Positions 34,171 through 47,800 of a DNA stretch of 64,000 bases are shown here, piece after piece. The stretch covers positions 23,993,207 through 24,057,206 of the forward strand of contig OX243817.1 of assembly GCA_945859605.1 (NCBI GenBank), in the 5' to 3' direction. The position numbers were made by a program, and so were the translations under genes. Position 1 is the stretch's first letter; every line of letters begins with the position of its first letter. The notes under the pieces were generated by a model. It was not told the origin of the DNA. It made no database searches and saw only the letters and a list, made by a program, of their open reading frames with translations. The DNA is from Lumbricus rubellus. Lineage: Eukaryota; Annelida; Clitellata; Crassiclitellata; Lumbricidae.

Positions 34171-35764
34171 CAGCACAAGAAACATATTCTCCGCTTAGGC
34201 TATCTTAGACTCACCACACGTTTTACAGCTGCTCTTGAGAAGAAGGGTTAAGGTCGAGTTTTTCTTTTCTGTGATTCCTGGAAGCGTCGTGTTATTGGAT
34301 AAAATAATAGTCATTATATCGCCTTCTGTTTTGGCCCTTGCTTACATCGCACATTAAATTATTTTAAAACCTGAAGCTGAGAGGTGACAACAGTAGGCCT
34401 ACTGCCGTCCCGCTGGTTACATCCGGCCGACGATGATTTCCTCGTCGAGAGTGCCCTGCTTGTGCAAAAATTAGCCCGCAATTGACGTAGGCCTGACGCC
34501 TACGTACGGCCCTTAAAATTTTAAAGGAAGATGTCCATGCCTAACCAAGGCATACGCATATGTTCTATTATCACCAGAGCCATATAATGTTATCACACAC
34601 AAAGCATGGGCTAATGTAGCATCTCTTCTGATCAATGCAGCAATTTTGGGGATAAATTTCAGCGCTTGTGAATAAGCTGGTGCCCCACGCTTGGTTTTCA
34701 AGTGGCACTTTAGAAATTTGGAGATACGGTAACTATTATGATGTGTTTTGTTCTGTCATAGGTAAACTGCAAATCCTTCGATTATGCCAGAGCAAAAGCT
34801 GATTGTCTGATTGTCTGTCACTTCCATCACGACAGCTGCTGTAGGCCACGGTCGACTTCCAATTCTGTGGAACGGCATTTTGCAAAAGATGAACAAGAAC
34901 TGGAATTTTTTATTCAGGAATAAACCGGTGATTTGGAGTGGATCCTTAATCAGGATTGGAGTGGATCCTTAATCAGGAGTGGACAATCAAAACACTCTGC
35001 AGCCAGTCTTCTTCAACCAATGATCAGGAATTGTCAACAATTCACTTTACCTTAGCCTAAGCTGTTACAAATGTGCCAAGTAGAAAATTATAATGAAGGG
35101 TCTGTACAGTGGGTGCTTTGTCTTCTTCTTCTTTTTCTGGTTCTCTGCCCCTAGGCAGGTTCAGCTGTCTAATGTCGCCACTCTTCCCTCCGCTGGGCCT
35201 TCTCCTTTAGTGGAGAACATTTTTGTTTGTACTTGTCGTTTATAGCAGCATTATAAACATGCATGGTATTCATAATGGTATTCAGTACCAAGTATGGCTT
35301 TACACTTCATGTAATTATGGTATTACCATGTATGGCTATACACAGTACTTCATACATGGAATCACCATGCATGAAGTATGCTTAGACTGGTTTGTAAGAC
35401 CGTCTCATACTTGACTCAGTTAACTGTGCAACTCTAGGCAATTTCTATCCTATTTCTTAGATAATTTCTATGACGGTGATATCAGAGATTCAAGACGAAG
35501 AGCTTGAGACTTGAGTTGAAATAGGTTATTTCACATTTACTTTCAGTCAGTGTTGCCAGTAGTGTGTAGGCATATTCAATTTAAGGAGGCTCTCCGAGGC
35601 TGTGATCGCTTCTGAAATCTGTTCCGTATTAGAGTCATTGAAGATGAAATACTGTAGATGCATTCTGTTAGGTAATCAACTTTCCTGAACTGTTTTTCTC
35701 TGCAACAATTTCAGGTTTAAACCCTCGATGATGTCATTAGTTGGGCCTACTTAAAATTTTGTGG
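34171..35764. other. Unassigned region with minor repeats
   Basis: Contains the dispersed segment shared with 14235-14310 (at 34660-34730) and a short duplication of GGAGTGGATCCTTAATCAGG (34934-34980). No gene supported. Confidence 0.45.
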
Positions 35765-36110
35765 GGTGTGGTGGTGGTGGTGATGGTGGGTTAGGTGCCT
35801 TGGAGCTGGAGGGTTCTAGGTTCGAATCCACTTCAAGCCGTCATATAGGGGCCTTGAGCAAGTACTGGTCTAGTACCTTGCTCATAAGTGCTGTAATACA
35901 CCGAGCAAATTTCTGTCCAGGGTAACGGCCTCTGTTGTCATAGACCCTGGTCAAATTGGAATCCTCCTCCTCCTCCTTCACTCGCAATTATTGCTCGTGT
36001 GCTTCGGCGTGAAACTCCGATTGTGTCCATGCTGTAGTTGGAAGCACCTCTGAGCAGGGCTTGAAAGGGCACTATAGCAAATGCAAGAAATAAAATAAAT
36101 AAAATTAAAT
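35765..36110 (+). mobile_element. tRNA-derived SINE, long variant
   Basis: The head TAGGTGCCTTGGAGCTGGAG leads to the B box GGTTCGAATCC (35819-35829). The body has CTTCGGCGTGAAACTCCGAT and the tail is AGCACCTCTGAGCAGGGCTT...GGGCACTATAGC, then (AAAT)n. It is longer than the copy at 46416 because of extra sequence at 35850-35980. Confidence 0.75.
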
Positions 36111-36182
36111 ACACATTTTTTTATTGTGCAACTTCAATAGATAACCAAAGTGAGCAACAGACACCTGGGTATAAGTGTAATC

Positions 36183-36262
36183 AACTCATTTCGTGATATC
36201 ATGAGCCTATGAGGTGATATCACAGGGTGATATCACAACACAAGGTGATATCACGAGGTGAG
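36183..36262. repeat. GGTGATATCAC repeats
   Basis: Three or four copies of the palindromic GTGATATCAC within 80 bp. Confidence 0.75.
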
Positions 36263-37111
36263 TGACAATTAAAGCAGTGGCAGTGCAAGGTGCCACTACA
36301 GTTTATGTTGCGTAACAAGTAATTTTTGTAGTGTTAAATTCCGATGCAACTCCAAACTTCTATGCAGCTATGGCTTAAATATAATTTTATTTATCGTATT
36401 CCATAAACTTATGTTATAACACTGATATCGTTAGGTTATGTATACATCTATGCAGATACTGGTCTGAACATGTACACTATTCCTAAATGTATTTGCATAC
36501 TGTCGATTAGTATACTTTTTTTATTTTATTTCTACATTTATATTACTTGGCTTCAATTATGCTACTAACAAACGGTAGCCATAGCTGGGTAATCTGTCTC
36601 ATGTCACGTGTGCTATTCTATGCGTTTGTATTCAGTCATATGTGGTTTTTTGCATTCAACATGCAATGTGTGTATGAATAAATTGAGTTGTTATAACCAT
36701 TATTCTTTCTGTCTTTCTCTCAATCTCACCCCTCCCTTTCCCACAGCCACTATGAGAGACTGCACTTGATAATCCATACTTTCACTTGCACCATTGCAGA
36801 CTGGTAAGGGACCCATAAGAAATAAAATCTACCCATACATGGGACAAGTATGCCGGTCATATTCACGCCGTCACATGCAAATATGAAAAATACTTCTTTG
36901 TTAGAACTGATTTACTCGCGCGGTTAATTAACAGAAACTACAACGGCAAGAATCATTAGTTGATCTTTGTTTAATGAATGCTTCAACATACATAGGTGTT
37001 GACACAAGATGACAATGGCGTCCCTTCCCCTCTTTCTTTGATCAAGCTCTTATTCCTTTAAAGCATGTTTTTATTTTCGTTTACTGATGAAAAAAACCTA
37101 ATGATTACACA

Positions 37112-37230
37112 CAATTGCTCAGCGCTTCGACGTGAAACTTCGATGCAGTGTCCGCTCTACATTCGGGAGCGCCTCTGAGTAGGGAGAGCTTGAAGGGGCG
37201 CTATAACAAGTGCACATACAAACAAACAAA
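37112..37230 (+). mobile_element. SINE, 3' half only
   Basis: GCTTCGACGTGAAACTTCGA, then GGGAGCGCCTCTGAGTAGGG and GAAGGGGCGCTATAACAAGT. The tRNA-like head is missing. Confidence 0.7.
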
Positions 37231-37810
37231 CACACACTACAATCAGGTGCAAAACGCATTATTGATCATTGATCTAATCGGAACTATGTCTGAGGATATC
37301 CATGTCCAACATTGTCCATGCCTGTTAAATTCACCTGTATTTGGCAGCAGATATATCAGTATTTCTGATTTACTTTCAGTGCAGTAACTCAACACAGAGC
37401 CTTGATATCAATGACACTGTATTGATCAATAGCCTTCTTATCATTACATGTATTACATAAATTTGGAAACATGTTGCAAATCATTTCGACTGAATGTAAG
37501 CCATCTTCTTGTATGCAGTTCAAAATAGTCCAAGCGGCTAATTACTGATAAGAAGTCATGTGCAGATAACAGATATTTGTATTTAGTGGGACGGCAGTCT
37601 AAGGGTCTCCACTCTAAGATAATAAAAATATATTTGTTTATGGCAACAAAATCAATCAACATCTCTTTCCAGTTTAATTGTCACAACTTCAGAATGCAGA
37701 GTTCTACAAAGTCTTGCTGTATCTAACAAAATATGTCAACTAATATTAGACCTAGAATTATAGCACAGATGCATCAACTTCAAGTTCATCCAAACCTCGG
37801 ACCCAATATT

Positions 37811-38076
37811 CATAGGCGTAGGGGACATTCCATCAGTGGAAGGGGGCAAAAATGCGACTTTTGCCCGAAATGTTTTTTGTCATCCGGCCGAAATCTTCCG
37901 AAATTTCCCGTTACTTTTTGCCCGAAAATCTGACACCCCTTTTTTAGTCATCCAGTACTTTAGCCCGAAAATTTGTTAACTTTTTTATTTTTCCGGGTCT
38001 GCTTGCCCAAAAAATCAGACTTGCCCGAAATTTGGGGGCATTCGCCCCCTCTGGACCCCCGTCTCCTACGCCTATG
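37811..38076. mobile_element. hAT-type MITE with CATAGGCGTAGG termini
   Basis: 266 bp, perfect 12-bp inverted repeat CATAGGCGTAGG/CCTACGCCTATG, and a perfect 8-bp TSD CCAATATT at 37803-37810 and 38077-38084. The interior repeats TTGCCCGAAA motifs like the element at 2000-2241, so the two are one family. Confidence 0.92.
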
Positions 38077-38373
38077 CCAATATTCCTAAACTCAAGTGGT
38101 AGACATTGTTGCAAAAACATGTAAGGCTGCTACAAGTAACATCTTGATTCAAATACCTTGATCAAGAACAAATATCGCGAGAACTACCAGACTGAAGGCA
38201 AAATTAAGTAAATGATGCTACCAGATCAAAAATATCAGAGGCATGAAAAACTAAGAAAACTTCACACCAATAGTACCTATTAACTGAAAGTAATACATGT
38301 ATGCCTAACAAATTAAGCCTAAAACTACCAATTAAACCAGTTCTCATCCTTATTTCATCAGAGCACGACACAA

Positions 38374-38500
38374 CAGACAATAAACACCAGAACCTTGAAT
38401 AGAAACATGGTAACTTGAAATCTTGCATCATACTCAATTAATGCTTACCAAAGCTCTGTCTCAACAGTTCATCCCTTGAAAGAACAACGAAACCTAACAC
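38374..38500. repeat. Direct repeat copy A (partner 39534-39660)
   Basis: About 125 bp, including GACAATAAACACCAGAAC, ACATGGTAACTT and ACCAAAGCTCTGTCT, reappears 1.16 kb away in the same orientation with ~88% visible identity. It lies just past the 3' end of HPS3. Confidence 0.8.
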
Positions 38501-39069
38501 TAATAGTATACTTAATACCTAGTTCTAACTTCTCAGCACACTTAATACTTGAATGCATTGCTTACTGTTTTAGTCACCGAAAGTACACACCTGTTTTAGA
38601 AAGATATAAAAACAAAGCACCAAAATCCTTCCATCAATCAACTTAATTAAATATGACGGACTAGTAAAAAGACAAAGCACAAACAAAAATTTAAGCGAGC
38701 AGCTAGACATCACAAACTGTTGGAAGCAAAGGCAACTTTTAAATTATAGTATAAATACGTGTTGATCATTGTCAATATAATTAGCATAAATACTAATTCC
38801 CATGTTTTCAATTTCTACATCAAAATACAACAAGTATTATATTAAACAATTGCCAGCTTATTTTTTATAGGTAAAAGTAGCAAATGTTTTAAGTTACCTT
38901 TGCTATTATGTAAGAAATTCAGCATATTTGTGACAAAATTCAAATTTTAACCGTAATTTGACAAACTTTCTTAATTATATCACAGAGATTTATCAATTGA
39001 AGGTCAATAATATCTTGCGAAAAATTCACTAACAAACTGCTATTTCCATAAAGCAAATATAATTATCTA

Positions 39070-39093
39070 TTTATTGTTTATTTTTTATTTATT
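39070..39093 (-). terminator. Candidate polyadenylation signals for HPS3
   Basis: Four overlapping AATAAA hexamers on the minus strand (TTTATT at 39070, 39077, 39084 and 39088 on plus), 170-195 bp beyond the HPS3 stop codon. Position and clustering fit a 3' end, though AT-rich sequence makes chance hits likely. Confidence 0.5.
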
Positions 39094-39264
39094 TCTCCAT
39101 TTCCATAGCATATATACATGACCATTTAATATGAAACTACTGTAGCTTTCTTAATTTTCCATAGCAAAGCAATTTCGCAAAAGCGAAAGAATTGCAGTGA
39201 CACAAGTCACATGACTGAAGAAACTGAGCACTGATATTCAAAGTTGTTCTCAGATGGCAGCACA

Positions 39265-39441
39265 TCAGCGATTTTCTTTGCTATAGACGAGAACTTGACG
39301 ACTTAGTTTCTGAGGCAGTGAATCCGATTTTTCAACTTCAATATCCGATCGAATCAGATTCGTGACGGAATCAAGATTTGTTCCGACAGACGGCGGAGCT
39401 TCGTTAGCGTCATCAACTTCAGGCTTTGATGGTGGCTCCAT
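39265..39441 (-). CDS. HPS3: HPS3 terminal coding exon 13
   Basis: Starts MEPPSKPEVDDANEAPPSVG, an acidic linker, and ends SDSLPQKLSRQVLVYSKENR before a TGA at 39265-39267. The last 17 residues weakly resemble the EELAAKVVQMFYVAEPK helix of vertebrate HPS3, so the stop may truncate the ancestral protein soon after that helix. Confidence 0.6.
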   Translation of the reverse strand: MEPPSKPEVDDANEAPPSVGTNLDSVTNLIRSDIEVEKSDSLPQKLSRQVLVYSKENR

Positions 39442-42400
39442 CTTTAATGAGAAAAACAAACCACGCAATGCATAATTAATGTAAATTAACGTGAATTAAT
39501 ATAAATATTGGTTAATAGCTAAAAATGGTCTGAAAGACAATAAACACCAGAACATTGAATAAGAACATGGTAACTTTAAATCTTGTATTAATGTTTACCA
39601 AAGCTCTGTCTTAACAGTTCATTACTTGAAAGAACAACGAAACCTAACAGTAATAGTTAGTTCTCTTGGTAGCAACAATCTTCGTTTATTTTCTAAAAGT
39701 TCTGACACAGTGCAGAATGAATTACAATTCATAGCATGAAGCACAGAAACCATATGATCTTCACACTTGACAAAACAGCAGAAGTCTCGTGTGTGAAATA
39801 AATGTTTGCATATAATTTAGAAATGGGAGAATATATTTTGCCAAACGCACCGTAGAAGAGTTGCTCGATCTTTTAGAATCGGCATCATCCACTAAAACAG
39901 ACAAAACACCACAGAATAAAATGATTGCGGCAACTAACTTCCATTTGAGTCCATCATTCAGCTATGAATTACAGAACAATTGTATCACACATTTTCCAAT
40001 ACGTCTATAGAATTATTTGCACATGGGTCAGCAGTTTAACCGACACATCAGCGGAGAGGGACTAACCATAATTATGTCAGGCTTTCATATCAGTAACCTT
40101 AGTTCAACTCTATGTGAAATTAACACAGGTCACTTTATTGATATATGCAACAACTTGTTGATTGTCATATGAAGAAACATGGAGTATAGTTTATAGAGAG
40201 AGCAGTTTCCATGAGAACATTCATTGTTTGTTCATAATTTGACCATTTTAGCAACAGTTACAATCCACTAAATGCTTGAGCCCAATGATATTGATGATGA
40301 TTGATGATGAAATGCTTAGCCACAAAAAACCATACATAACATTGTTTTATATACAGTTCTTCGTGTGTTTAGTTGTTGGTGTGCTTGAATCAGTGGAGTT
40401 CATATTTTATCTTTGGAAGTCATGGAATTGTGACTGTGAATGTTAATGAAAAGTGCATTCTGTTCAAACACAATGCATACATGGAATGTGAAACACTTTA
40501 AAGAGCAGCTAGATCATTTCTTTCAGTTCCTTGAACCACCACTGTCACCATTGGGTAGTGCCAGCCCAAAGCCTGTTTACAGAAGGAGGGAAACAGTAAT
40601 AATCCAAGCCCTCTGGATTAGCTGTCTCGAACGGCTCCTATGCATGGCAGCATGACTTATGGGTAATATCCCAAAATTTCGTTTCTATACATAAATTACC
40701 CCCAAAAATTTGTGGTCTACTGGCCTGAAGTTTCAATTTACATACAGACAATTAACACTTAGTAATTAACAGCAATTAATGAACCAATTGTATAAATTAT
40801 CTATTAATTAAAGGCAACTAATCTTTTAATATGTGCAGTTAACTGGCCTAAAATGTAAACAGAAATATAAAATAAAAAACTTAACATGTATATTGAATGG
40901 CAGGGGGTATTGGCAGGGGATAATGGCAGGGTGGGGTAATGGCAGGTGATAATGTCCTGGGGTAATGTCCTAGACCCCAGCATTGGTTCACCCTGTAGTA
41001 AGCAGGTCCAGCTGAGATTATGGTTCTCGATGTGGAATTGTGGATTGCTATTAGACATCACCAGTGTTTTTCAGTCCATGATCCTACAACCTGGAATGGC
41101 CTCCATGTTACACTGTGCTTAGAGACCAGGATCACTCTATTTAGCTCTTTAAATACTCTAAAACTGTCCTCTGTTGCTAGTGCACCAAGACATTACAATC
41201 AGACACTTACTGTTTGAATGAGCAATGGCACTCAGCTTCTTCAAGCAGCCATTTGCAATCCCAGCATTAGCGAGCTATTGACAAAACAATCAGCAACATT
41301 AAAAATTAATTTCAAATAAAGTCAGAACAATACCTGCAAACCTAAAAGTATTAAAACACAGTATGGCCCTACTTGCAAACAACAAGGATTGCTGGTAAGT
41401 CAATTAGTTAATTAATTAATGACAATTAGTTAAGCAATTAATTAATTAATGACTAATTTGTAAAACTCCTTTACATCTCTAGTAATGCATGCATGGACGT
41501 TGCATGGTGCTGTTCAATCTAGCAGGACATAATATAAAGCAAATAATTTCATTTTCATCTTACTAATTAATAGCAGGTTAGGTGTCTTAGATAGATACGT
41601 AGTATTTAAGAATACATTCACTTATAAAACTATGCTAAAATTGCATCTGACATGACGCAATAGAAACAAATTATACAATTCTAATATTTACTTATTATCA
41701 AAATCAATATTTTAGTACGATAGATTGCAAAGCAATTTATAGACAGACTCATGTAGCACCTTCCCTGTTAGCGGAGCTACATAAATTTCCAGTAAAAATA
41801 CAAAAACCTTGAAGCAAATGATGGTTACCTCATTGATGATGTCATTTATTGTGCCAGAATCAGCAAGTTGCTTAGCATACCAAACAAGGGCTTCATAACT
41901 TCGATATGAAATCTGAAAGATCAGTCATAAAAACATAATTGATAAACAACATTACAATATTAGTCTAATTACTTAGATTGTCAACAATTTTAAAAATATC
42001 ATCACATTTGTACATAATGCATAAAAAGTCCACATTATCACATTCATTTATTTTCTCATTCATTCATTCCAAGAATTTCATATATCACCCATTTAAGAAA
42101 TCTACTTAGGGGTGCTCCCAGCAGCAATGGCGCAAAAATTATACTTGAAGCACTATCCCTTGACAGTGGGCGAATCTCTAGCAGGCCATTCAAAATGGAT
42201 AGCTCAACAATAAGAAGGTCAAGCACTGCCTAATAATAGAGTAGAGGGTTAAATTCACCCCCCTTCCCTTCGAGCAGAAGATAGACATGCTTGCGGTCAG
42301 CTGTAACAGAGACAATTGATCCAAACAAAGATCAGACAGGTTGTTGCAGGTAGGCCGGGTGCAACCAAGGACGGACTATCAGACGAGTACAGCAACCACT

Positions 42401-44830
42401 TTAACGAAACTCGGCCGTTTCTTGCACTTTGGTAGTGCCAGACTCAGAGGAGGGTGACACTAAATCATCCTTGATATGACATAGTGTGACGTTAAGCGGC
42501 AACAAGTCTCTTTAATGATTTAATGATTCACCAGTGGACCATAGTTCTGTGTTACAAGATACCAGGGGCGGATCCAGGGGGGGGCTTATCCGGCCATGGC
42601 CCCCCCCATTTAGAATTCCCATGTATCGTGGCCCCCCCCATTTGGATTGAACATGCTGTGGAACAATGTACATATTGTACAATTTGGCCCCCCCTATTAA
42701 GAAATACCCATGCCCCCCCTCCGAAAATTTGGCCGGATGACTATAAAAAAAAAATAATAAAAAAGGTCATCAACTTTTTTGGCGGACAAAATGGTATTAT
42801 TTTCCCGAAAATTTTGCCGGATGACTAAAAAAATAAAAAAGGTCATCAACTTTTTTGAGAAAGAAAAATTTTCCCAAGGCCTAAATTTTTTCCCGGACCC
42901 AAGACCAAGAATTTTTGTCCCCCCCCGTCCAAAATTTCTGTATCCGCCCTTGCAAGATACGTATGTTGGTTCAGACATGACATATTTAATTAGGTGAACA
43001 AATCATACTGAGATAATTTCATTTGCAGACCTTGGCCTGAGAGTTTCGGAAGGTACGAGCGATGTCGGTCAGAGACAAACCAGCCATGAGATAGTACGGC
43101 ACGGCGATGTGACCATAAGTTTCATGTCTACAAATGAAAACAAAAACTAAATCAAATCAAATACCATTTTATTAAGGCAACAACCGTAGCACATTGATAA
43201 AAAACCCAGAATAACAACTTTAATATTAATGATTAACATAACAGGAAGAATAAACAGTGTATCATATGAATTCATAAACAGTACATCATAAAGCAAAGGA
43301 TCATATTATACGGTTGAGCACTTAAAGGGGAACCCCAAAGGGACACGTCCCGCTAAAACATTAACATCGTACAACGACGTCAGGCGGAGGAATCCATAGG
43401 TTAACGACAGCCTATGACAACAGAGTCGAAACAATAAAAATTGTTTGGCATATTACAGCTCTCCTTGTCAAACATTACTGGATTTTAACCTGGAATTGAA
43501 CCATGAGTTCATTTCCAAGAACCACCAACTGATGAAGAATCAATGCCTATGATAGTTCATTGTCACAACATGTTGCCTGTGCTTCAGCAATGAGATCATA
43601 CAATGCAAGGATCATGACCCAGACGACAATACTGAACGAGGGACACTGGCAACACACGACACGCGCATGCCCTCGATAAAGACTGAGTCAACAATAGATT
43701 TAAAAAATAGGCTGTGTTACATGAATAGACAGTCAACAATGGGTTTAAAAATAGACTATGATACAATTTTGTTACATGAATAGACCTTAGTCCTTCCCGT
43801 GCAGATCTGCACATCGGGCAATGCAATTTCTCCACTCCACTCTGTTCTGAATAGACAACTACATAATACACGAATAGACAACTACACAATACATGAAAAG
43901 ACAACAACACAATACATGAATAGACAACTACATGAATAGACAACCACACATTACACAAATATACAACTAGACAATACATGAATACACAACTACAAAATAA
44001 GTCAGTTACATGAATAGACAACTACACAATAAGTCAAATAGATGAATAGACAAGTACACAATAAGTCAATCTAGCGCTACAATTTCATCATTATTCAGCA
44101 GAACTTACTTTTCATAGACATGCGCCAAATAGAGGGATGACTTTTCCAGAAGGGCTGTTAATTCCTTCTTCTCTTCACTCCAGCGTCTGAGGTAGAGTTG
44201 ACTTCGTAGAAGCATGTTCGCTTCTTGCATGAGGCAGAGGGACGCTGCAAGATGGCGGTCCTCACCTTGTCCAGATTTCGTACTTGGATGGTTCTCTTCA
44301 GAATCCGTTGCCTGCTCAATCTGGACGTAATTAATTAACAGCAAAATAGGAGAATCCACTTCGGTGTGATGGTAGTTTTACAACAACACTTCTTTTTTGA
44401 ACAGAGAAATTAAATGAAGCCTACATGTGAAAGTGAAGGATATGCAGTTTTATGCACCAACAGCACTTCTGAAAGGCTCTTGCTGCAAGAAGCGCTTTAT
44501 AAATGGTCAGATAAGATAACAGAATAAAACGACTATAAAGCGTATTTAGAATTTTTCTTATTTCCGTGCACTTACATTAATTTCAGATGTTATACAGGCT
44601 CTTTCTATACTTAGTAACGCCCAGGACGGTACTTTATGTATAATTATATAAACACACACAAAATCGATAACACAGTACAATGCATAATATGCTGTGTGTT
44701 TGTGAGTGTGTATAATGATATGCTGTGTGTTTGTGAGTGTGTATAATGTATATGTATGCATGTGTGTACATAATAATTCTGTAGAAGCATGCATGCATTC
44801 ATGTATGTATTGTACGTACAATGTCCGTAC

Positions 44831-44861
<31 letters not shown>

Positions 44862-47800
44862 TGTATGTATGTATGTATGTATGTATGTATGTATGTATGT
44901 ATGTATGTATGTATGTATGTATGTATGTATGTATGTATGTATGTATGTATGTATGTATGTATGTATGCCTGCATCACTGCATACATACATGGACACTTAA
45001 AACACATCTGAAGTATCTCTCAAGGGTCATGTGCATTGAATGTCTTATCGAAATCAATGCATATTTTAAAGACCCATGAACCTAGGAGTGATGTAGGATT
45101 GTAGGTTATATTTACCATGTCTATGTAGAGACTGGTCACGTCAGGTCGTCGAAGGGCGTAGATACTCCAACTGTTATCAGACGACCTGCTAATAATAAGA
45201 TTTACTACGTTCAGATAACATCACACATGATGATAAGATGCCATGCACCGTCCCTTAAAATAACTTCAGGCCACCTCCCTCATTATCCATTCTTAGCTTA
45301 TGTACACAGTATAGTTGTGTTCCGCAATGTTACTAACATGCGCTCCACTTACTGCGCGTTCTTAAGTGGCTTGATGGATACCGATTACGAATTTGGAGCA
45401 TGTGCAACGTAGACATTCATTATGGCCACACTTTAACCCTTTACCCGTTCATTTTCTCCATTTAGCCTATGTTTTCAGCGAATATTCTTGGGGAAAATGG
45501 GTAAAGGGTTAATTTTGAGGTACAACGACTATTCGCTAAAAATAACCATGCTTGTTTAAATTGGCACGGTACTGTAATCCTTGGAGTAATCTAATAAATA
45601 TTTTTAATAAAATAATGCCATTATACAATAGATGTACAACATTGTCATATCAGCACCAGTCACATGAAAACTGAGAAAGTTCTTCTATCCAGGTATTTAA
45701 AATAGTTGGCTGAAGATGTTCCACGGTCTACTTGGTCTAACGTACTGGGAGCGCCTCTGATTGGTGTGCACTGTGAGGCACTTTATAAATTTATAGATAC
45801 AATACAATACAATACTTACTTGGAGGAGGATGCAGACTTTGACAAGATGGCAACATAGTCTCCCATCTGACACATTGCCGTTAAACCAAAGAACGTGTGA
45901 TAACCAATCAGACATGGTTCTTCACTTATAAACGGAAGTGTCTGCTGTAAGACCAACAATATACATTTGTAACAGACATTAAAGTAAGTAGGCAAACAAC
46001 AATGGGACACTGTCAACCATTGAACAATGGAATTACAGGTAATTCACTTAAGAATACAATGGAATTACAGGTAATTCACTTAAGAATACAATGGAGTTAC
46101 AGGTAATTCACTTAAGAATACATAGTTCACGAATCTTGTCAACAGCTTGTCAACTCTTTATGAACTGGGTCCTGCCTACCCTTGGGGTCCTACTTGATGG
46201 GGCTCTTATGATTATTATTGGGTCATTGATGATATTTTTGTCCTTGATGGCCTAAACACCATTCAGGTCACTGATGATCTGCACAAGCATCATATAGGCC
46301 AACAAGGCAATACTTTATGCACCACTTACCCAGCATTTTATAAGTTCTTGAAAGGCACAACATCAAGTATGTAGATAAATGACTAACTAGTTAACTAACT
46401 ATATAATTGTCACATTGGGGCACGGTGGTGTAGGGGTATGCTCTGTGCCTTGAAGCTGGAAGGTTGCACGTTCATATCCACATAAAGCCTCCGCGTAGGG
46501 ACCCAAAGCAAGTCATTCACTTGCAATTGCTCTTGCGCTTCGGAGTGAAACTTTGATTCAGAGTACGTGCTGTAGTGGGGTAGTGCCTCTAAGTAGTAAT
46601 CTTGAAGGGGGAGCTATAACAAGTGCTCATACATACATGTATGCATAGTGCATACATTGGCATGGCCTTCCTACGCTTCGCTTGGATACCTTTGAAAGTA
46701 GATGTACTGGATGTATAATTAATTCAATTTAAAGAATTTCCAGATACCTGCATTGCATTGGCAGTTTCTTCGAGGTCGAAGATAATTCGACTCAGACATC
46801 GTGACGTGTAAACGTCGAGACGCGATGAAGACATTGCAAACAAATGATTCTCCGTCAGCCGCACCTAAACGAAAAGAAAACAACTTCGGACGTCACAATG
46901 TATGCAGCTATAGTGATCAATTTCTTCACATTTAGAAAATTAATAAGTATGACAATTACCATTAATTACTAACATTTTTTCTTCGTGAGAATTAGTAAGA
47001 ACAAACCGATTGTTTTACATGATTCCAATTAGATAGTCTCTTTCCCTTCTGAATTTGCCCTTTGCATTCCTAGTTTATATAGAATTTGTGAGATGTGTTT
47101 GTCCTGACATTAGATGTCCTCTCTTTTGATTTAATGAGGAAGGAGATGATGATGACGACGAGGTTGGTGACGAATGCTAAAAGCGTAATACTTATGAAAA
47201 TGGTAGCAGATTGATTCAATTTTGAAAAATTTGAAAACTAAGCAAAGAATAAGAAACTTGATTTGAAATCCACCTTAAAAGAGCATTCTTTCTCCCAGCT
47301 GAGGTCTGCAAATGTGCCTCTGACACTCTGATATACAAGTGTTGACATTCATTCTACAAAGCACACACATACATGTGTCGTTTTCGCCGACTGTGTGATA
47401 CCTCGTCCAAAACAACGTTCTAGCATGATTCATGGATATTTCTCTAAATTAGAAGATCAGTACATTTGAAGAAAAAACACAAATGATCTCTGTAACAGAA
47501 TATTGTGATTGTACCTGTGTTGTCTGTATGGCATAAGGAAACGATGATATGAGCCGACAGTCGTATAGTAAGCTGTAAACAAAGGCATAGTTTGGAGTTC
47601 CTATGACACCGAACAGGCCAATCAACTTTTTTCGCTTTGCCGACAGAAATACATTATTGCAAATGACGTTTGAGGAATCATCATCTGAAAATAAAGACAC
47701 TAAATCTTTTACAATTTTTACTTTCCCAATAACTTGGTGGCAATGATGATGGCGAAGAGATCTCTGCTCGAGGCAGGTTCATTCGTTTTAATGCCACCCT

